DNA from: Lysobacter antibioticus HS124
GTDB taxonomy: Bacteria > Pseudomonadota > Gammaproteobacteria > Xanthomonadales > Xanthomonadaceae
Direction of reading: 5' to 3'
NCBI RefSeq assembly: GCF_000336385.2
Contig: NZ_HG424443.1
Span: forward strand, 17,863 to 81,862
Length of the DNA: 64,000 nt
Positions 26,674-37,980 of the stretch are shown piece by piece; the stretch's first letter is position 1; each line of letters opens with the position of its first letter. The notes beneath the pieces were generated by a model. The model had not been told where the DNA came from, searched no databases, and was given only the letters and a program-made list of their open reading frames with translations. The position numbers and the translations under genes are program-made.

Positions 26674-28055
26674 GTCGGGCCGTCCCGCCGCCGTTGCCGG
26701 TCCATGCCGCCGCACCGCCGGTGCCGCGCGAGCGTGCGCTGGCGCGGCGCAGCTGGCTGCGGCCGGCGCCGCGGGTGGGCGCACTGGCGCTGGCCTGGTC
26801 GGCGCTGGGCCTGGCGGCGAGCGCCGGCTGGGCGCCGGCCTCGGCCTGGTGGCTGGCCAGTGCGGCCTTGTTCGCGTTGCTGCTGATCGACGGCCTGCGC
26901 CTGCGCGGCGCGCCCACGCCGCAGGTCGTGCGGCAGATGCACGACACCTGGGCGATCGGCGTCGAACGCCCGGTCACCCTGGTCGTAGAGACCCTGCGGC
27001 GTCAGCGCCTGGACCTGTTCGATCTGCATCCGGGCGAGTGGGCGATGCGCGATCTGCCGCGCCGGGTCGAGTTGCGGCGTGGCGAAAGCGCGAGCTTCGA
27101 ATATCAGCTGCGTCCCGACCGGCGCGGCGATTTCCAGTTCGACGGCGTGCAACTGCGCCTGCATTCGCCGTGGGGGCTGTGGTGGCAGTCGCGCCTGGGC
27201 GGCGAGGTGCAGCGGGTGCGCGTGTTTCCCAATTTCGCGCCGCTGGCCAAGTTCGCGATGTTCAGCGCCGAACAGGCTTCGCGCCTGGTCGGCGCGCACG
27301 TCAAGCGGCGCCGCGGCGAGGGCACCGATTTCCATCAGATGCGCGAGTACCGGGTCGGCGACAGCCTGCGCCAGATCGACTGGAAGGCCACGGCGCGCGC
27401 GCGCCGGCTGATCTCGCGCGAATACCAGGACGAGCGCAACCAGCAACTGGTACTGATGCTCGACACCGGCCGCCGGCTGATGGCCCGCGACGGCGCGCTG
27501 TCGCATTTCGACCACGTGCTGGATGCGGCGCTGGTGGTGGCCTATCTGGCCCTGCGCCAGGGCGACGGCGTCGGCCTGCTGGCCAGCGGCGGCGAAAGTC
27601 GCTGGGTGCCGCCGCAGCGCGGCGTCGGCGCGATCGACAACCTGCTGCGCGCCAGTTACGCCTTGCAGCCGCAGGCGGTGGCGACCGATTTCCTGGCGGC
27701 GGCGACCGAGCTGTCGCTGCGCCAGCGCCGGCGTTCGCTGGTGATGCTGGTGACCAACCTGCGCGACGAAGACATGGACGACCTGCTTGCCGCGGTGCGC
27801 ATGCTGCGCGGGCGCCATCTGGTATGCGTGGCCAGTCTGCGCGAGGGCTCGCTGGATCAGGCCTTGGGCGACGAGGTCGTCGACCTGTCCGGCGCGATCC
27901 GCGCCGGCGCGACCGCGCAGTACCTGGAGCAGCGTGCCGCCGCGCACGACGCGCTGCGCAACCACGGGGTGATGGTGCTGGACGTGAGCTGCGAGCAACT
28001 GGCGGCGTCGCTGGTCGAGAAGTATCTGGCGGTCAAGCGCGACGGTTTGCTTTGA
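26670..28055 (+). CDS. DUF58 domain protein, MoxR partner
   Basis: 461 residues. Two membrane segments near the N-terminus (about 35-75) are followed by an extracytoplasmic/soluble beta region, then the DUF58 core GTDFHQMREYRVGDSLRQIDWKATAR (about residues 225-250). A von Willebrand A-like part follows (LVLMLDTGRRLMARDGALSHFDHVLDAALVVAYL). DUF58 proteins are the usual companion of MoxR. Last gene of the seven-gene overlapping operon; all junctions are ATGA-type except for the exact first boundary, so translation is coupled. Confidence 0.9.
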   Translation: MSRAVPPPLPVHAAAPPVPRERALARRSWLRPAPRVGALALAWSALGLAASAGWAPASAWWLASAALFALLLIDGLRLRGAPTPQVVRQMHDTWAIGVERPVTLVVETLRRQRLDLFDLHPGEWAMRDLPRRVELRRGESASFEYQLRPDRRGDFQFDGVQLRLHSPWGLWWQSRLGGEVQRVRVFPNFAPLAKFAMFSAEQASRLVGAHVKRRRGEGTDFHQMREYRVGDSLRQIDWKATARARRLISREYQDERNQQLVLMLDTGRRLMARDGALSHFDHVLDAALVVAYLALRQGDGVGLLASGGESRWVPPQRGVGAIDNLLRASYALQPQAVATDFLAAATELSLRQRRRSLVMLVTNLRDEDMDDLLAAVRMLRGRHLVCVASLREGSLDQALGDEVVDLSGAIRAGATAQYLEQRAAAHDALRNHGVMVLDVSCEQLAASLVEKYLAVKRDGLL

Positions 28056-28419
28056 GGCGCCGCGCCGGCGGCAGCGGCAACTCCTCCACTTTCGCTGCGC
28101 GATCGTCGCCCCCTGGGTCGAAGGGGGCAGCGGCAAGGTCGTACGCTGGTCAGGCCTCGGTAGCGCGCAAGGAAACTGCCGGCGTCATGCCCGCCATCGG
28201 GTCGTTCGCCGACGAGTCGTCCTACCGCTCGTGCCATGCGATCACAAAGCGCAGTTCGCCCGGCGTCCCGCTGCGACCCCGTCAAACGGCGCACACCGCC
28301 GGTCGCCCTGTCGCTAGACGACCCAACGGCGTAGCCGCCTGCCGGTCCCCCTTTGAAAAAGACAGGGGGAACTCCGTTCCTGCTTGGCCTGAGTGCTGGT
28401 CGATGCAAGGCATCGCGCC
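28056..28419. other. Intergenic region with palindromic remnants
   Basis: 364 bases between convergent genes. It has the imperfect palindrome tccccctttgaaaaagacaggggga (28347-28371), related to the hairpin at 15735, and less regular sequence. I see no gene. Confidence 0.5.
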
Positions 28420-28683
28420 TCATCCCGGCCGGGTTTGCTCTTCCAGCCAGCCCAGCCACTGCATCGCCTGTGCGCGGTCTTGCCCGCACATCTCGCCGGT
28501 CGGTTGCAGCGAGCCGCAGAACGCCGGGCGCTCCGGTCGGCCGAACAAGCGGCAGCGCAGCTCGTCGTCGAGTTGCACGCAGGGTATGCCGGCCGGCTTG
28601 CCGTGCGGCATGCCCGGGATCGGGCTGTTGATCGACGGCGCGATGCAACAGGCGCCGCAGCGGTCGCGGCAGGCCTGGCTCAT
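28420..28683 (-). CDS. YkgJ family cysteine cluster protein
   Basis: 87 residues. The cysteine spacing is CRDRCGACC (residues 5-13), then single cysteines in GIPCVQL, LRCRLF, AFCGSL and MCGQD: eight cysteines of the UPF0153/YkgJ zinc- or iron-sulfur-binding cluster family. The segment [18 protein letters not shown] is the family signature. I chose the start at 28683 because it puts the first cysteine where homologues have it; longer frames add only basic low-complexity sequence. The function is unknown. Confidence 0.88.
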   Translation of the reverse strand: MSQACRDRCGACCIAPSINSPIPGMPHGKPAGIPCVQLDDELRCRLFGRPERPAFCGSLQPTGEMCGQDRAQAMQWLGWLEEQTRPG

Positions 28684-28711
28684 GCCGGCCCGCGTGCGAG
28701 ACGCAAGTCGC

Positions 28712-29068
28712 TCATGGCGCTTCGAACGGTTCGACCGCGCGCACCGCATGCAGCGGAATCGGGCCGTAGACGTGCGGGTAGTGATCGCCGCTGCGCGCGC
28801 TCCAGTCGTAACGCAGCGCCGCGCCGAGCGCGGCCGCGTCCAGGCTCAAGCGCAGCAGCGCGCCGCGGCCGCGCTGGTGGCGCTCGATCACGCCGGCCAG
28901 CTGCGCCTGCGTCGCGCAATGCAGGAAGCCCTCGCGCGCCAGCGACTCCGGCGCGTACTCGCCGCGCGCCTGCGCCGCGGTCCAGTCGGCCGGTGCGGCG
29001 AAGTGATAGACGAGGGCGGGCGCGGGCCCGGCGAACGCAGGCGTGGGCGCGGGACCGGCGTTCGCCAT
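28712..29068 (-). CDS. DUF952 family protein
   Basis: 118 residues. The core [40 protein letters not shown] and [17 protein letters not shown] is the DUF952 pattern (conserved W, FIH/FLHC and HxYGPI). Function unknown, sometimes mislabelled as glutathione S-transferase. It is four bases downstream of aroE and very probably co-transcribed with it. Confidence 0.85.
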   Translation of the reverse strand: MANAGPAPTPAFAGPAPALVYHFAAPADWTAAQARGEYAPESLAREGFLHCATQAQLAGVIERHQRGRGALLRLSLDAAALGAALRYDWSARSGDHYPHVYGPIPLHAVRAVEPFEAP

Positions 29069-29072
29069 GCGC

Positions 29073-29942
29073 TCAGTCCGCCGTGACCAGAGCGTCGTCG
29101 CGCTCGCGCAGCATCGCGTACACCGGATCGGTATCCGGACGCTTGCGGTGCCAGCGTTCGAAGCTTTCCGCGGCCTGTTCGACCAGCATGCCCAGGCCGT
29201 CGACGCGGTCGTGCGCGCCGGCGACCTTGGCCCAGGCCAGGAACGGAATCGCCGCTTCGCCGTAGCTCAGGTCGACCGCGGCGGTGCGCGGCGTGGCCAG
29301 GCTCATCGGCAGCGAAGGCATGCCGTCCTCGCGCGCGGCCGAGGTCGCGTTGACGATCAGGTCGAAGTTGCCCAGCGTGCCGACGTCGGCGAGGTAGCGC
29401 GGATGCACCCGGCCCGGCATGCCCAGCGCGTCGGCCAGCGCGTCGGCGCGCTCGCCGGTGCGGTTGACGATGTACAGCTCGCCGATGCCGGCGTCGAGCA
29501 GCGCCGGAGCGACGCCGCGCGCGGCGCCGCCGGCGCCGATCAGCAGAGTACGGCGCGCGCGCAGGTCCAGCCCGTGGCGGTCGGTGAGGTCGCGGATCAG
29601 GCCGACGCCGTCGGTGTTGTCGCCCTCCCAGCCGGTGGCGGTGCGGATCAGGGTATTGACCGCGCCGGCGCGTTGGGCGCGCTCGCTCAGATGGGTGCAG
29701 ATGCTGGCCGCGCGGGTCTTCAACGGCAGGGTGATGTTGGCGCCGAGGCCGCCCTCGGCGGCGAACTCGGCCAGGGCCACGTCGAACTGCTCCGGCGCGG
29801 CGTCGATCGCGCGGTACTCCAGGGCGATGCCGAACTGACGCGCGAACGCAGCGTGGATGCGCGGCGACAACGAATGGGCGACCGGATGGCCGAACACGGC
29901 GTAACGCAGGACGGGACTGGACGAACTGGAATCGATCGACAT
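29073..29942 (-). CDS. aroE: Shikimate dehydrogenase
   Basis: 289 residues. Substrate-domain motifs [21 protein letters not shown] and [12 protein letters not shown] (catalytic Lys) are followed by the NADP-binding loop [16 protein letters not shown] and [11 protein letters not shown]. The enzyme reduces 3-dehydroshikimate to shikimate in the cytosolic chorismate pathway, which also feeds the 3-hydroxybenzoate starter of the pigment. The ATG at 29942 is 49 bases from the divergent start of the PD40 gene. Confidence 0.95.
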   Translation of the reverse strand: MSIDSSSSSPVLRYAVFGHPVAHSLSPRIHAAFARQFGIALEYRAIDAAPEQFDVALAEFAAEGGLGANITLPLKTRAASICTHLSERAQRAGAVNTLIRTATGWEGDNTDGVGLIRDLTDRHGLDLRARRTLLIGAGGAARGVAPALLDAGIGELYIVNRTGERADALADALGMPGRVHPRYLADVGTLGNFDLIVNATSAAREDGMPSLPMSLATPRTAAVDLSYGEAAIPFLAWAKVAGAHDRVDGLGMLVEQAAESFERWHRKRPDTDPVYAMLRERDDALVTAD

Positions 29943-29991
29943 GGACGCGCCTCGTTCTAGACTGGAGACCTTTCCTGTTGGGAGACGCACG

Positions 29992-30903
29992 ATGCGGCAC
30001 GCCAGGGTCCGGTTCGGCTCCAGTCTACTCCTCGCCTGCGTACTGGGCGTCCCGGTCCAGGCCGGTTTGGCCGAATTCGGCATAGAAGGCATGGGCGTGG
30101 TGTCCACCCCCGACAGCGAGGTGCGAGCCACGGTGAGTCCCGACGGACGGCGTATCGTCTGGGGCAGCGATCGCCCGGGCGGTCCGGGCGGCCGCGATCT
30201 GTGGCAGGCGGAACGGGTCGACGGTCGTTGGCAGAACCCGCAGCCGCTGGCCCTGAACGGCCCGCACAAAGACTACGACCCGATGTTCAGCGGCGACGGC
30301 CGCTGGCTGTATTTCTTCTCCGACCGTCCCGGCGGTCAGGGCGCCGAAGACCTCTATCGCGCCGCGGTGCGCGCCGACGGCTTTGGTCCGGCCGAGAATC
30401 TCGGCCCCGGGGTCAACACCGCCGGCCGCGAATGGGCGCCCGCGCCGAGCCGCGACGGCCGCTATCTGTTGTTCGCCAGCGACGGCCGCGGCGGCGCCGG
30501 CGGCCAGGATCTGTGGATCGCGAGCTGGAACGGCCGCGCCTTCGCCGATCCGAAGCCGGCGCCGGGCCTCAACACCGCCGCCGACGAATTCGATGCGACT
30601 TGGCTCGGCGACGGCCGCGCGATCGTGTTCGCGCGTTCGCGGGACGTCGATGGCGACGGCGACGTGCGTGTGTACCTGGCCCAGTGCGACGGCGCGCGCT
30701 ACGGCGAAGCGACGCCGCTGGCGCTGTCGTTCAACGCGGCCGGCGCCTACACCTACGGCCCGGTGATCGATTGGAACAAGCCCGGCGAGCTGCTGCTCAA
30801 CGGCACCGCCAAGGCGCCCAAGGCCGGCAAGCAGGACATCTACCGGATGAAGGCGCCGACGGTCACCGGTCAGGACGGTTGCGTCGGCCCAGGCAAGGGC
30901 TGA
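29992..30903 (+). CDS. Exported PD40/WD40-like beta-propeller protein
   Basis: 303 residues with a signal peptide ([21 protein letters not shown]). Repeats of the PD40 type follow: [55 protein letters not shown] and [27 protein letters not shown], spaced about 50 residues, the pattern of TolB-like propellers in OmpA/TolB-associated proteins. It probably binds protein or glycan in the periplasm; no catalytic motif is visible. I chose the ATG at 29992 because GGGAGA lies six bases upstream; the earlier ATG (29941) lies over the aroE start. Confidence 0.8.
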   Translation: MRHARVRFGSSLLLACVLGVPVQAGLAEFGIEGMGVVSTPDSEVRATVSPDGRRIVWGSDRPGGPGGRDLWQAERVDGRWQNPQPLALNGPHKDYDPMFSGDGRWLYFFSDRPGGQGAEDLYRAAVRADGFGPAENLGPGVNTAGREWAPAPSRDGRYLLFASDGRGGAGGQDLWIASWNGRAFADPKPAPGLNTAADEFDATWLGDGRAIVFARSRDVDGDGDVRVYLAQCDGARYGEATPLALSFNAAGAYTYGPVIDWNKPGELLLNGTAKAPKAGKQDIYRMKAPTVTGQDGCVGPGKG

Positions 30904-31354
30904 AGCGCTGCGCCCAGCCGCTCGCCGTCGAACTTTTGTAGGAGCGGCGTAAGCCGCGACCGCTCAAGCGCTGGACGCAAGCGCCAGGGCCGTAGTCCGG
31001 CCGTGCGGCGCCTCTGCCTTGGCGCACGGTTCTATCGGTGTCGAACACGAACGTGGCGCGACACCGCTTCGGTGGTCGCGGCTTACGCCGCTCCTACAGA
31101 AAGCAAGCTGCTGCCGTTGGAGTGGGAGAGGTTTCCCACGGGGATGCCCTCCGGGCGCAGGCCGCGTCCGCGCTGGCCGACGTAAGCGCCGAAAAAAACG
31201 GCCAGCCTCCGGTCGCGGACGGGCGGCGCCGGCATTTCCGCCGATACCGGTCGAACCGCCGCCCATCGGAACCGTTCCGCAGCCGGGCGGGCGCGCGCCG
31301 TCGCGTGGCTATGCTGCGCCGGCCACGCTGTGTGGCCTATGAAAAGGACTTTTC
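30904..31354. other. Intergenic region carrying a repeat doublet
   Basis: 451 bases. Besides the repeat pair at 30937-31098 there is only GC-rich sequence without a credible frame. The AAGGAC site at 31343-31348 belongs to the next gene. Confidence 0.6.
30937..31098. repeat. Second inverted pair of TAGGAGCGGCGTAAGCCGC elements
   Basis: Left arm 30937-30963 (tgtaggagcggcgtaagccg...) and right arm 31072-31098 as its near-perfect reverse complement, 108 bases apart. The arrangement and arm sequence match the doublet at 6957-7107, while the enclosed sequences look unrelated, so the arms are the mobile or conserved part. Confidence 0.8.
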
Positions 31355-31672
31355 ATGAACGTCTCGAAAGCCAAGTTGGGGGGACTGCTGTTCGGGTTCG
31401 TGTTGTCGCTCGCCGCTTTGCCGTCGCTCGCCGCCAGTTCCGGCGGCGCGACGCCGGTGCCGTCGGATCCGGCCCGCTTCGGCGAATGGAAGGCATCGGT
31501 GCGCTGGCTGCAGCCGCACCGCGTCGACGGTCCGGGCGGTTCGATGGTGTATTCCTGGACTTACGCCCACATCACCGCGCTGAGCCAGAGCGAGTGCGAA
31601 ACCCAGCTCTATGGCTACGCCAGCCAGCTCAATGTCCAAGTGGTGAACTACTGCGCCTTCTACCCGTACTGA
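31355..31672 (+). CDS. Small exported protein of unknown function
   Basis: 105 residues with a signal peptide (KLGGLLFGFVLSLAALPSLAAS). The mature part is about 75 residues with two cysteines (SECETQ, YCAFYPY) that could form one disulfide, and several aromatic residues. AAGGAC with five-base spacing precedes the ATG. I do not recognise a family. The gene is alone between the repeat region and a convergent gene. Confidence 0.7.
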   Translation: MNVSKAKLGGLLFGFVLSLAALPSLAASSGGATPVPSDPARFGEWKASVRWLQPHRVDGPGGSMVYSWTYAHITALSQSECETQLYGYASQLNVQVVNYCAFYPY

Positions 31673-31720
31673 TGCACGCTGCGGAGCCGCCGTGCGCGGC
31701 TCCGCAGTTCTTTCATGCGC

Positions 31721-33528
<1,808 letters not shown>

Positions 33529-33721
33529 CTAGTCTACTCCCGCGGCCGGCGCGGGCCTGCGACCGCGGGTCGCGGCGGGCGGGGACGCAGCGTTCCGGGC
33601 ACGACGGGCAAGCTCGCGTCGCAACCGACCCGTGTCGCAGCCGACCAAGCCCGGCACCCGCATTGCACCCTTTCCCGCAAGCCAGAGAGGGGGCCGCCGG
33701 CCTTCAGGACTGCGCTCGGTG

Positions 33722-34765
33722 TCAGTCGGAATACACCCGGTAGCGCAGCGGCCGCACGTGCACGGTGCTGCCGGCGGCCGGGATGACCGCGTCCGGGGTC
33801 GCGGCCAGGTCCAGTTCCAGCGGCCGGTGCTGGCTTTCGATCGCCAGTTCCAGGGTGATCCGCTCGGCCAGCCGGTGGGTCGAGACCACCCGCGCCGGCA
33901 GGCCGTCGTCGCCGTCGACCAGGGCCATGTCGTGCGGGCGTACGTACAGCTTGGCGCGGCTGCGGCTGTGGCTGTCGACCGGCAAGCGCATGGCGTGGCC
34001 GTTGACCGACAGCTCGCCGCCCTCGGTCTGGCCTTCGATCACGTTGGCGCGGCCGATGAAATCGAACACGTAGGCCGAGGCCGGCGTGCTGTAGATCTCG
34101 TCGGGAGTGCCGATCTGTTCGATCCGGCCGTCCTTGAGCACCACCACCCGGTCGGCCAGTTCCAGCGCTTCTTCCTGGTCGTGGGTGACGAACAGGGTGG
34201 TCTGCCCGGTCTGGTCGTGCAGTCGGCGCAGCCAGCGGCGCAGCTCGACCCGGACCTTGGCGTCGAGCGCGCCGAAGGGCTCGTCGAGCAGCAGCACGGT
34301 CGGGTCGATCGCCAGCGCGCGGGCCAGGGCGACGCGCTGCTTCTGCCCGCCGGACAACTGTTCGGGATAGCGCGCGCCCAGTTCCGGCAGTTGGATCAGG
34401 CCGAGCAGTTCCTGCACGCGCTTGGCGATCGTCGCCTTGTCCGGGCGCCGCGCGCGCGGCCGGCTGCGCAGGCCGAAGGCGATGTTCTCGGCCACGGTCA
34501 TGTGCTTGAACAAGGCGTAGTGCTGGAACACGAAACCGACGTTGCGTTCGCGCAGGCTCAGCCGGGTGGCGTCCTGTTCGCCGAACAGCAGTCGGCCCGA
34601 ATCGGGCTGCAGCAGGCCGGCGATGACCCGCAGCAGGGTGGTCTTGCCCGAGCCCGAGGGGCCGAGCAGGGCGACCAGTTCGCCGGAGGCGACCTGCAGG
34701 TCGACCGCGTCGAGCGCGGCGACGCCGGCGTAGCGCTTGGCGATGGCGTGGAGATGCAGGTCCAT
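33722..34765 (-). CDS. cysA: Sulfate/thiosulfate ABC transporter ATPase CysA
   Basis: 347 residues. Walker A LLGPSGSGKTTLLRVIAG, signature LSGGQKQRVALARALA, Walker B VLLLDEPFGALDAKVR and the switch His FVTHDQEEAL form the nucleotide-binding domain; a C-terminal TOBE-like regulatory part follows from about residue 240. It powers sulfate/thiosulfate uptake with CysT and CysW. It is 15 bases downstream of cysW in the same operon. Confidence 0.95.
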   Translation of the reverse strand: MDLHLHAIAKRYAGVAALDAVDLQVASGELVALLGPSGSGKTTLLRVIAGLLQPDSGRLLFGEQDATRLSLRERNVGFVFQHYALFKHMTVAENIAFGLRSRPRARRPDKATIAKRVQELLGLIQLPELGARYPEQLSGGQKQRVALARALAIDPTVLLLDEPFGALDAKVRVELRRWLRRLHDQTGQTTLFVTHDQEEALELADRVVVLKDGRIEQIGTPDEIYSTPASAYVFDFIGRANVIEGQTEGGELSVNGHAMRLPVDSHSRSRAKLYVRPHDMALVDGDDGLPARVVSTHRLAERITLELAIESQHRPLELDLAATPDAVIPAAGSTVHVRPLRYRVYSD

Positions 34766-34780
34766 GTACGAAGCCTTGAG

Positions 34781-35641
34781 TCAGTGCCGGCGGTGCGAAC
34801 GTGCGAGCGCGTCGCCGTGGCGCGCTTCGAGCCAGATCTTGATCACCAGGGTGACCAGGGCCAGGCCGGCGAGCAGGGAGGCGACCGCGAACGCCGCGGC
34901 GCCTTCGCCGCCGAGCTGCTTGTACAGCACCTCGACATGCAGGGAGAGGGTATTGGTGCTGCCCATGACGTTGCCCGACACCACGGTGACCGCGCCGAAC
35001 TCGCCCATCGCCCGCGCGCTGCACAGCAGCACGCCGTACAGCAGGCCCCATTTGATGTTGGGCAGGGTGACGCGGAAGAACATGCTCCAGGCGTTGGCGC
35101 CGAGCGAGCGCGCGGCCAGTTCCTCGTCGCTGCCCTGCTGCTCCATCAGCGGAATCAGCTCGCGCACCACGAACGGAAAGGTCACGAACAAGGTCGCCAG
35201 GACGATGCCCGGCGTGGCGAACAGAATCTTGAGGTCGTAGCGGTTGAGCAGGTCGGCGAAGAACCCGTGGGTGGGGCTGAACAACAGCACCAGGCACAGG
35301 CCGGCGACCACCGGCGAGACCGCGAACGGCAGGTCGATCAGGGCCAGCAGGGTGCGCTTGCCGCGGAATTCGAAGCGGGTCAGCGCCCAGGCCATGAACA
35401 CGCCGCAGACCGCGTTGACCGGGACCACTATCGCGGTGGTGATCAGGGTCAGGCGCAGCGCCGACACGGTGTGCGGGTCGCGCACCGCGGCCAGCCACAC
35501 GTCCAGGCCGCTGCCGAACGCGGTGCCGAGCAGCATCAGCAGCGGCAGCACCACGACCAGCAGCATGATCGCCACCGCCGCGCCGATCAGCGCCCAGCGC
35601 ACCCAGGCCGGTTCCTGCAACTGGTCGCGCGCCTCAGCCAT
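34781..35641 (-). CDS. cysW: Sulfate ABC transporter permease CysW
   Basis: 286 residues with six predicted membrane helices. The permease EAA loop is seen as EEELAARSLGANAWSMFFRVTLPNIKWGLLYG, and DLPFAVSPVVAGLCLVLLF is typical of CysW/CysT. Forms the membrane channel with CysT. Its start overlaps the cysT stop by eight bases, indicating coupled translation. Confidence 0.95.
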   Translation of the reverse strand: MAEARDQLQEPAWVRWALIGAAVAIMLLVVVLPLLMLLGTAFGSGLDVWLAAVRDPHTVSALRLTLITTAIVVPVNAVCGVFMAWALTRFEFRGKRTLLALIDLPFAVSPVVAGLCLVLLFSPTHGFFADLLNRYDLKILFATPGIVLATLFVTFPFVVRELIPLMEQQGSDEELAARSLGANAWSMFFRVTLPNIKWGLLYGVLLCSARAMGEFGAVTVVSGNVMGSTNTLSLHVEVLYKQLGGEGAAAFAVASLLAGLALVTLVIKIWLEARHGDALARSHRRH

Positions 35642-36500
35642 CGGCGCGGCTTCCGTGCGAGAGCCAGCGCGAGCCGGCGTTGATCGCGACCAGGCACAGG
35701 AACGACATCAGCAGCAGCAAGGTCGCCAGCACGATCGCCGCGGTCACCCCGCCTTCCTCTTCCAGGCGGATGGTGATCAGCAGCGGCGCGATCTCGGTCT
35801 TCATCGGCAGGTTGCCGGCGATGAAGATCACCGAGCCGAACTCGCCCAGGCCGCGGGCGAAGGCGAGCGAGAACCCGGTCAGCAGCGCCGGCAACAGCTC
35901 GGGCAGGATCACCCGGCGCAGGGTGGTCAGGCGCGAGGCGCCAAGCGAGGCGGCGGCTTCTTCCTGCTCGCGGCCCAGGGTTTCCAGCACCGGCTGCACG
36001 GTGCGCACGGCGAACGGCAGGCCGATGAAGATCAGGGCGATGACGATGCCGGTGAGGTTGTTGACCAGTTGGATGCCGAACGGCTGCAGCAGGCCGCCGA
36101 CCCAGCCGTTCTGGCCGTAGATCGCCGCCAGGGTGATGCCGGCGACCGCGGTCGGCAGGGCGAAGGGCAGGTCGACCAGGGCGTCGAGCAGGCGCCGGCC
36201 GGGGAAGCGGTAGCGCACCAGCACCCAGGCCACCACCGCGCCGAACACCAGGGCGATCAGGGCGGCGACGAAGGCGGTGCCGAAGCTGACCTTGAGCGAG
36301 GCGACCACGCGCGGGTCGGAAATCGCGCGCAGCCAGCCGGCCAGGCCGAGGCCGCCGGAGCGCAGCACCAGGGCGGCCAGCGGCAACAGCACCACCACCC
36401 CCAGCCAGGTCAGGCCGAGGCCCAGGCCGAGGCCGAAGCCGGGGAGCGGCTTGCGCCAACGCGTGGCGGAAGCCGGCAGGGTCAACGCGTGCTCGCTCAT
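35634..36500 (-). CDS. cysT: Sulfate ABC transporter permease CysT
   Basis: 288 residues with six membrane helices (first at about residues 25-50). Characteristic segments are VDLPFALPTAVAGITLAAIYG and the EAA loop EEAAASLGASRLTTLRRVILPELLPALLTG. Partner of CysW in the sulfate/thiosulfate importer. A gap of 434 bases separates it from sbp upstream, so it may be served by read-through or by its own promoter. Confidence 0.95.
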   Translation of the reverse strand: MSEHALTLPASATRWRKPLPGFGLGLGLGLTWLGVVVLLPLAALVLRSGGLGLAGWLRAISDPRVVASLKVSFGTAFVAALIALVFGAVVAWVLVRYRFPGRRLLDALVDLPFALPTAVAGITLAAIYGQNGWVGGLLQPFGIQLVNNLTGIVIALIFIGLPFAVRTVQPVLETLGREQEEAAASLGASRLTTLRRVILPELLPALLTGFSLAFARGLGEFGSVIFIAGNLPMKTEIAPLLITIRLEEEGGVTAAIVLATLLLLMSFLCLVAINAGSRWLSHGSRADG

Positions 36501-36934
36501 GTGGCGGTGGGCGGCCGGTGGCGGGGGACAGAGGGGTGTGACGCTATCGTGGGTTTGCGGTCCTGGGGAAATGCGCGTTGGTTGTTAGCTAGTGCGCGAT
36601 GGCGATATCGGGCCGGGCCACGATGACCGCGGGCGGGTTCGCGGGCGGTGAACGCGGGCCCGGAGACGGGGCGGCGGCGAACCGGACCGGACCGCCGGGA
36701 GGGAGCGACCAGTCCCCCGATCGCCGGGGACAGGAGCAACGCAAACCGAGATCGCCATGCCCGGAACTCGTCGCGTCGGCTGGCCGCCCCCTGTAGGAGC
36801 GGCGCAAGCCGCGACCGCACTGCATCCGTCTCGCGTCGTCCGTGTCCGACGGCTGCGAAGCCACGTGGCCGCCCCTAAGCGGGGGGCCGAGGGCGGCGGA
36901 TCAAGCGCGCTTGCCCCCCGCCGCCCCAGCGCGA
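36501..36934. other. Long gap inside the sulfate locus, with dispersed repeat
   Basis: 434 bases between sbp and cysT, unusually long for an operon otherwise closely packed. It contains one copy of the tgtaggagcggcg element (36792-36818). No gene is evident; the small frames here have no recognisable content. Confidence 0.6.
36792..36818. repeat. Single copy of TAGGAGCGGCGCAAGCCGC element
   Basis: Fifth copy of the dispersed repeat seen at 6957, 7083, 30937 and 31072. Here it is solitary, with the same GCGGC...GCCGC half-palindrome and the trailing GCGACCGC. Confidence 0.75.
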
Positions 36935-37951
36935 TCACTTCGGCAGATAGATCTTGTCGAAGAACCCGCCGTCGGAGAAATGCGCGGCCTGGGCCTTCTT
37001 CCAGCCGCCGAAGGCGTTGTCGATGGTCACCTGCTTGACCGCCGGGAACTTGGCCAGCTCCGCCGCCGGCACTTTGTCCGGCTCGGCGGGGCGATAGCCG
37101 TGCTTGGCCGCCAAGCGTTGGCCTTGCGGGGTGTAGAGGAAACGCAGATAGGCCTCGGCCTGCTTGCGCGTGCCGTGCTTGTCGACGTTCTTGTCGACCC
37201 AGGCCACCGGCGGCTCGGCCTTGATGCTCAGGCTCGGCACGACGATCTCGAACTGGTTGCGGCTGGCCGGTTCCTGCAAGGTCAGCAGGGCCTCGTTTTC
37301 CCAGGCCAGCAGCACGTCGCCGATCTTGCGGTCGACGAAGGTGGTGGTCGAGCCGCGTGCGCCGGTGTCGAGCACGGGCACGTTCTTGAACAAGCGGGTC
37401 AGATAGTCGACCACCTTGCCGCCGTCGCGGTACTGGGTCGAGGCCCAGGCCCAGGCGGCGAGGTAGTTCCAGCGCGCGCCGCCGGAGGTCTTGGGATTGG
37501 GGGTGATCACCGACACGCCCGGCTTGGCCAGGTCGTCCCAGTCCTTGATGCCCTTCGGGTTGCCCTTGCGCACCAGGAACACGATGGTCGAGGTGTAGGG
37601 CGAGCTCTGGTGCGGCAGGCGGCTCTGCCAGTTGGCCGGCAATTGCTTGGCGTTGGCGATGGTGTCGATGTCGCCGGCCAGGGCCAGGGTCACCACGTCG
37701 GCCTCCAGGCCGTCGACCACCGCGCGCGCCTGCTTGCCCGAGCCGCCATGCGAGGCGCGCAGGTTGAGGGTTTCGCCGGTCTGCTGTTTCCATTGCGCGG
37801 CGAACACCTGGTTGACCTCGGCGTAGAACTCGCGGGTCGGGTCGTAGGACACGTTGAGCAATTCGGCGTCCTTGGCCGCGGCGGCGCCGGCGGCCAGGGC
37901 CAACGCGAGCAGGGCCCATCGCAACGGCGTCTCTCGGAAAATGTTCTTCAT
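36935..37951 (-). CDS. sbp: Periplasmic sulfate-binding protein
   Basis: 338 residues. The signal peptide [17 protein letters not shown] is followed by a type-II solute-binding fold: [61 protein letters not shown] contains the sulfate-site glycine/serine loop (SHGGSGKQ) typical of Sbp/CysP. It delivers sulfate to the CysTWA importer. The AAGGAGG-like site (gaaaggagg) is upstream, and the porin gene stops 29 bases before its start. Confidence 0.93.
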   Translation of the reverse strand: MKNIFRETPLRWALLALALAAGAAAAKDAELLNVSYDPTREFYAEVNQVFAAQWKQQTGETLNLRASHGGSGKQARAVVDGLEADVVTLALAGDIDTIANAKQLPANWQSRLPHQSSPYTSTIVFLVRKGNPKGIKDWDDLAKPGVSVITPNPKTSGGARWNYLAAWAWASTQYRDGGKVVDYLTRLFKNVPVLDTGARGSTTTFVDRKIGDVLLAWENEALLTLQEPASRNQFEIVVPSLSIKAEPPVAWVDKNVDKHGTRKQAEAYLRFLYTPQGQRLAAKHGYRPAEPDKVPAAELAKFPAVKQVTIDNAFGGWKKAQAAHFSDGGFFDKIYLPK

Positions 37952-37980
37952 GGTTCGGTCCTGTACGAAAGGAGGAAAAG

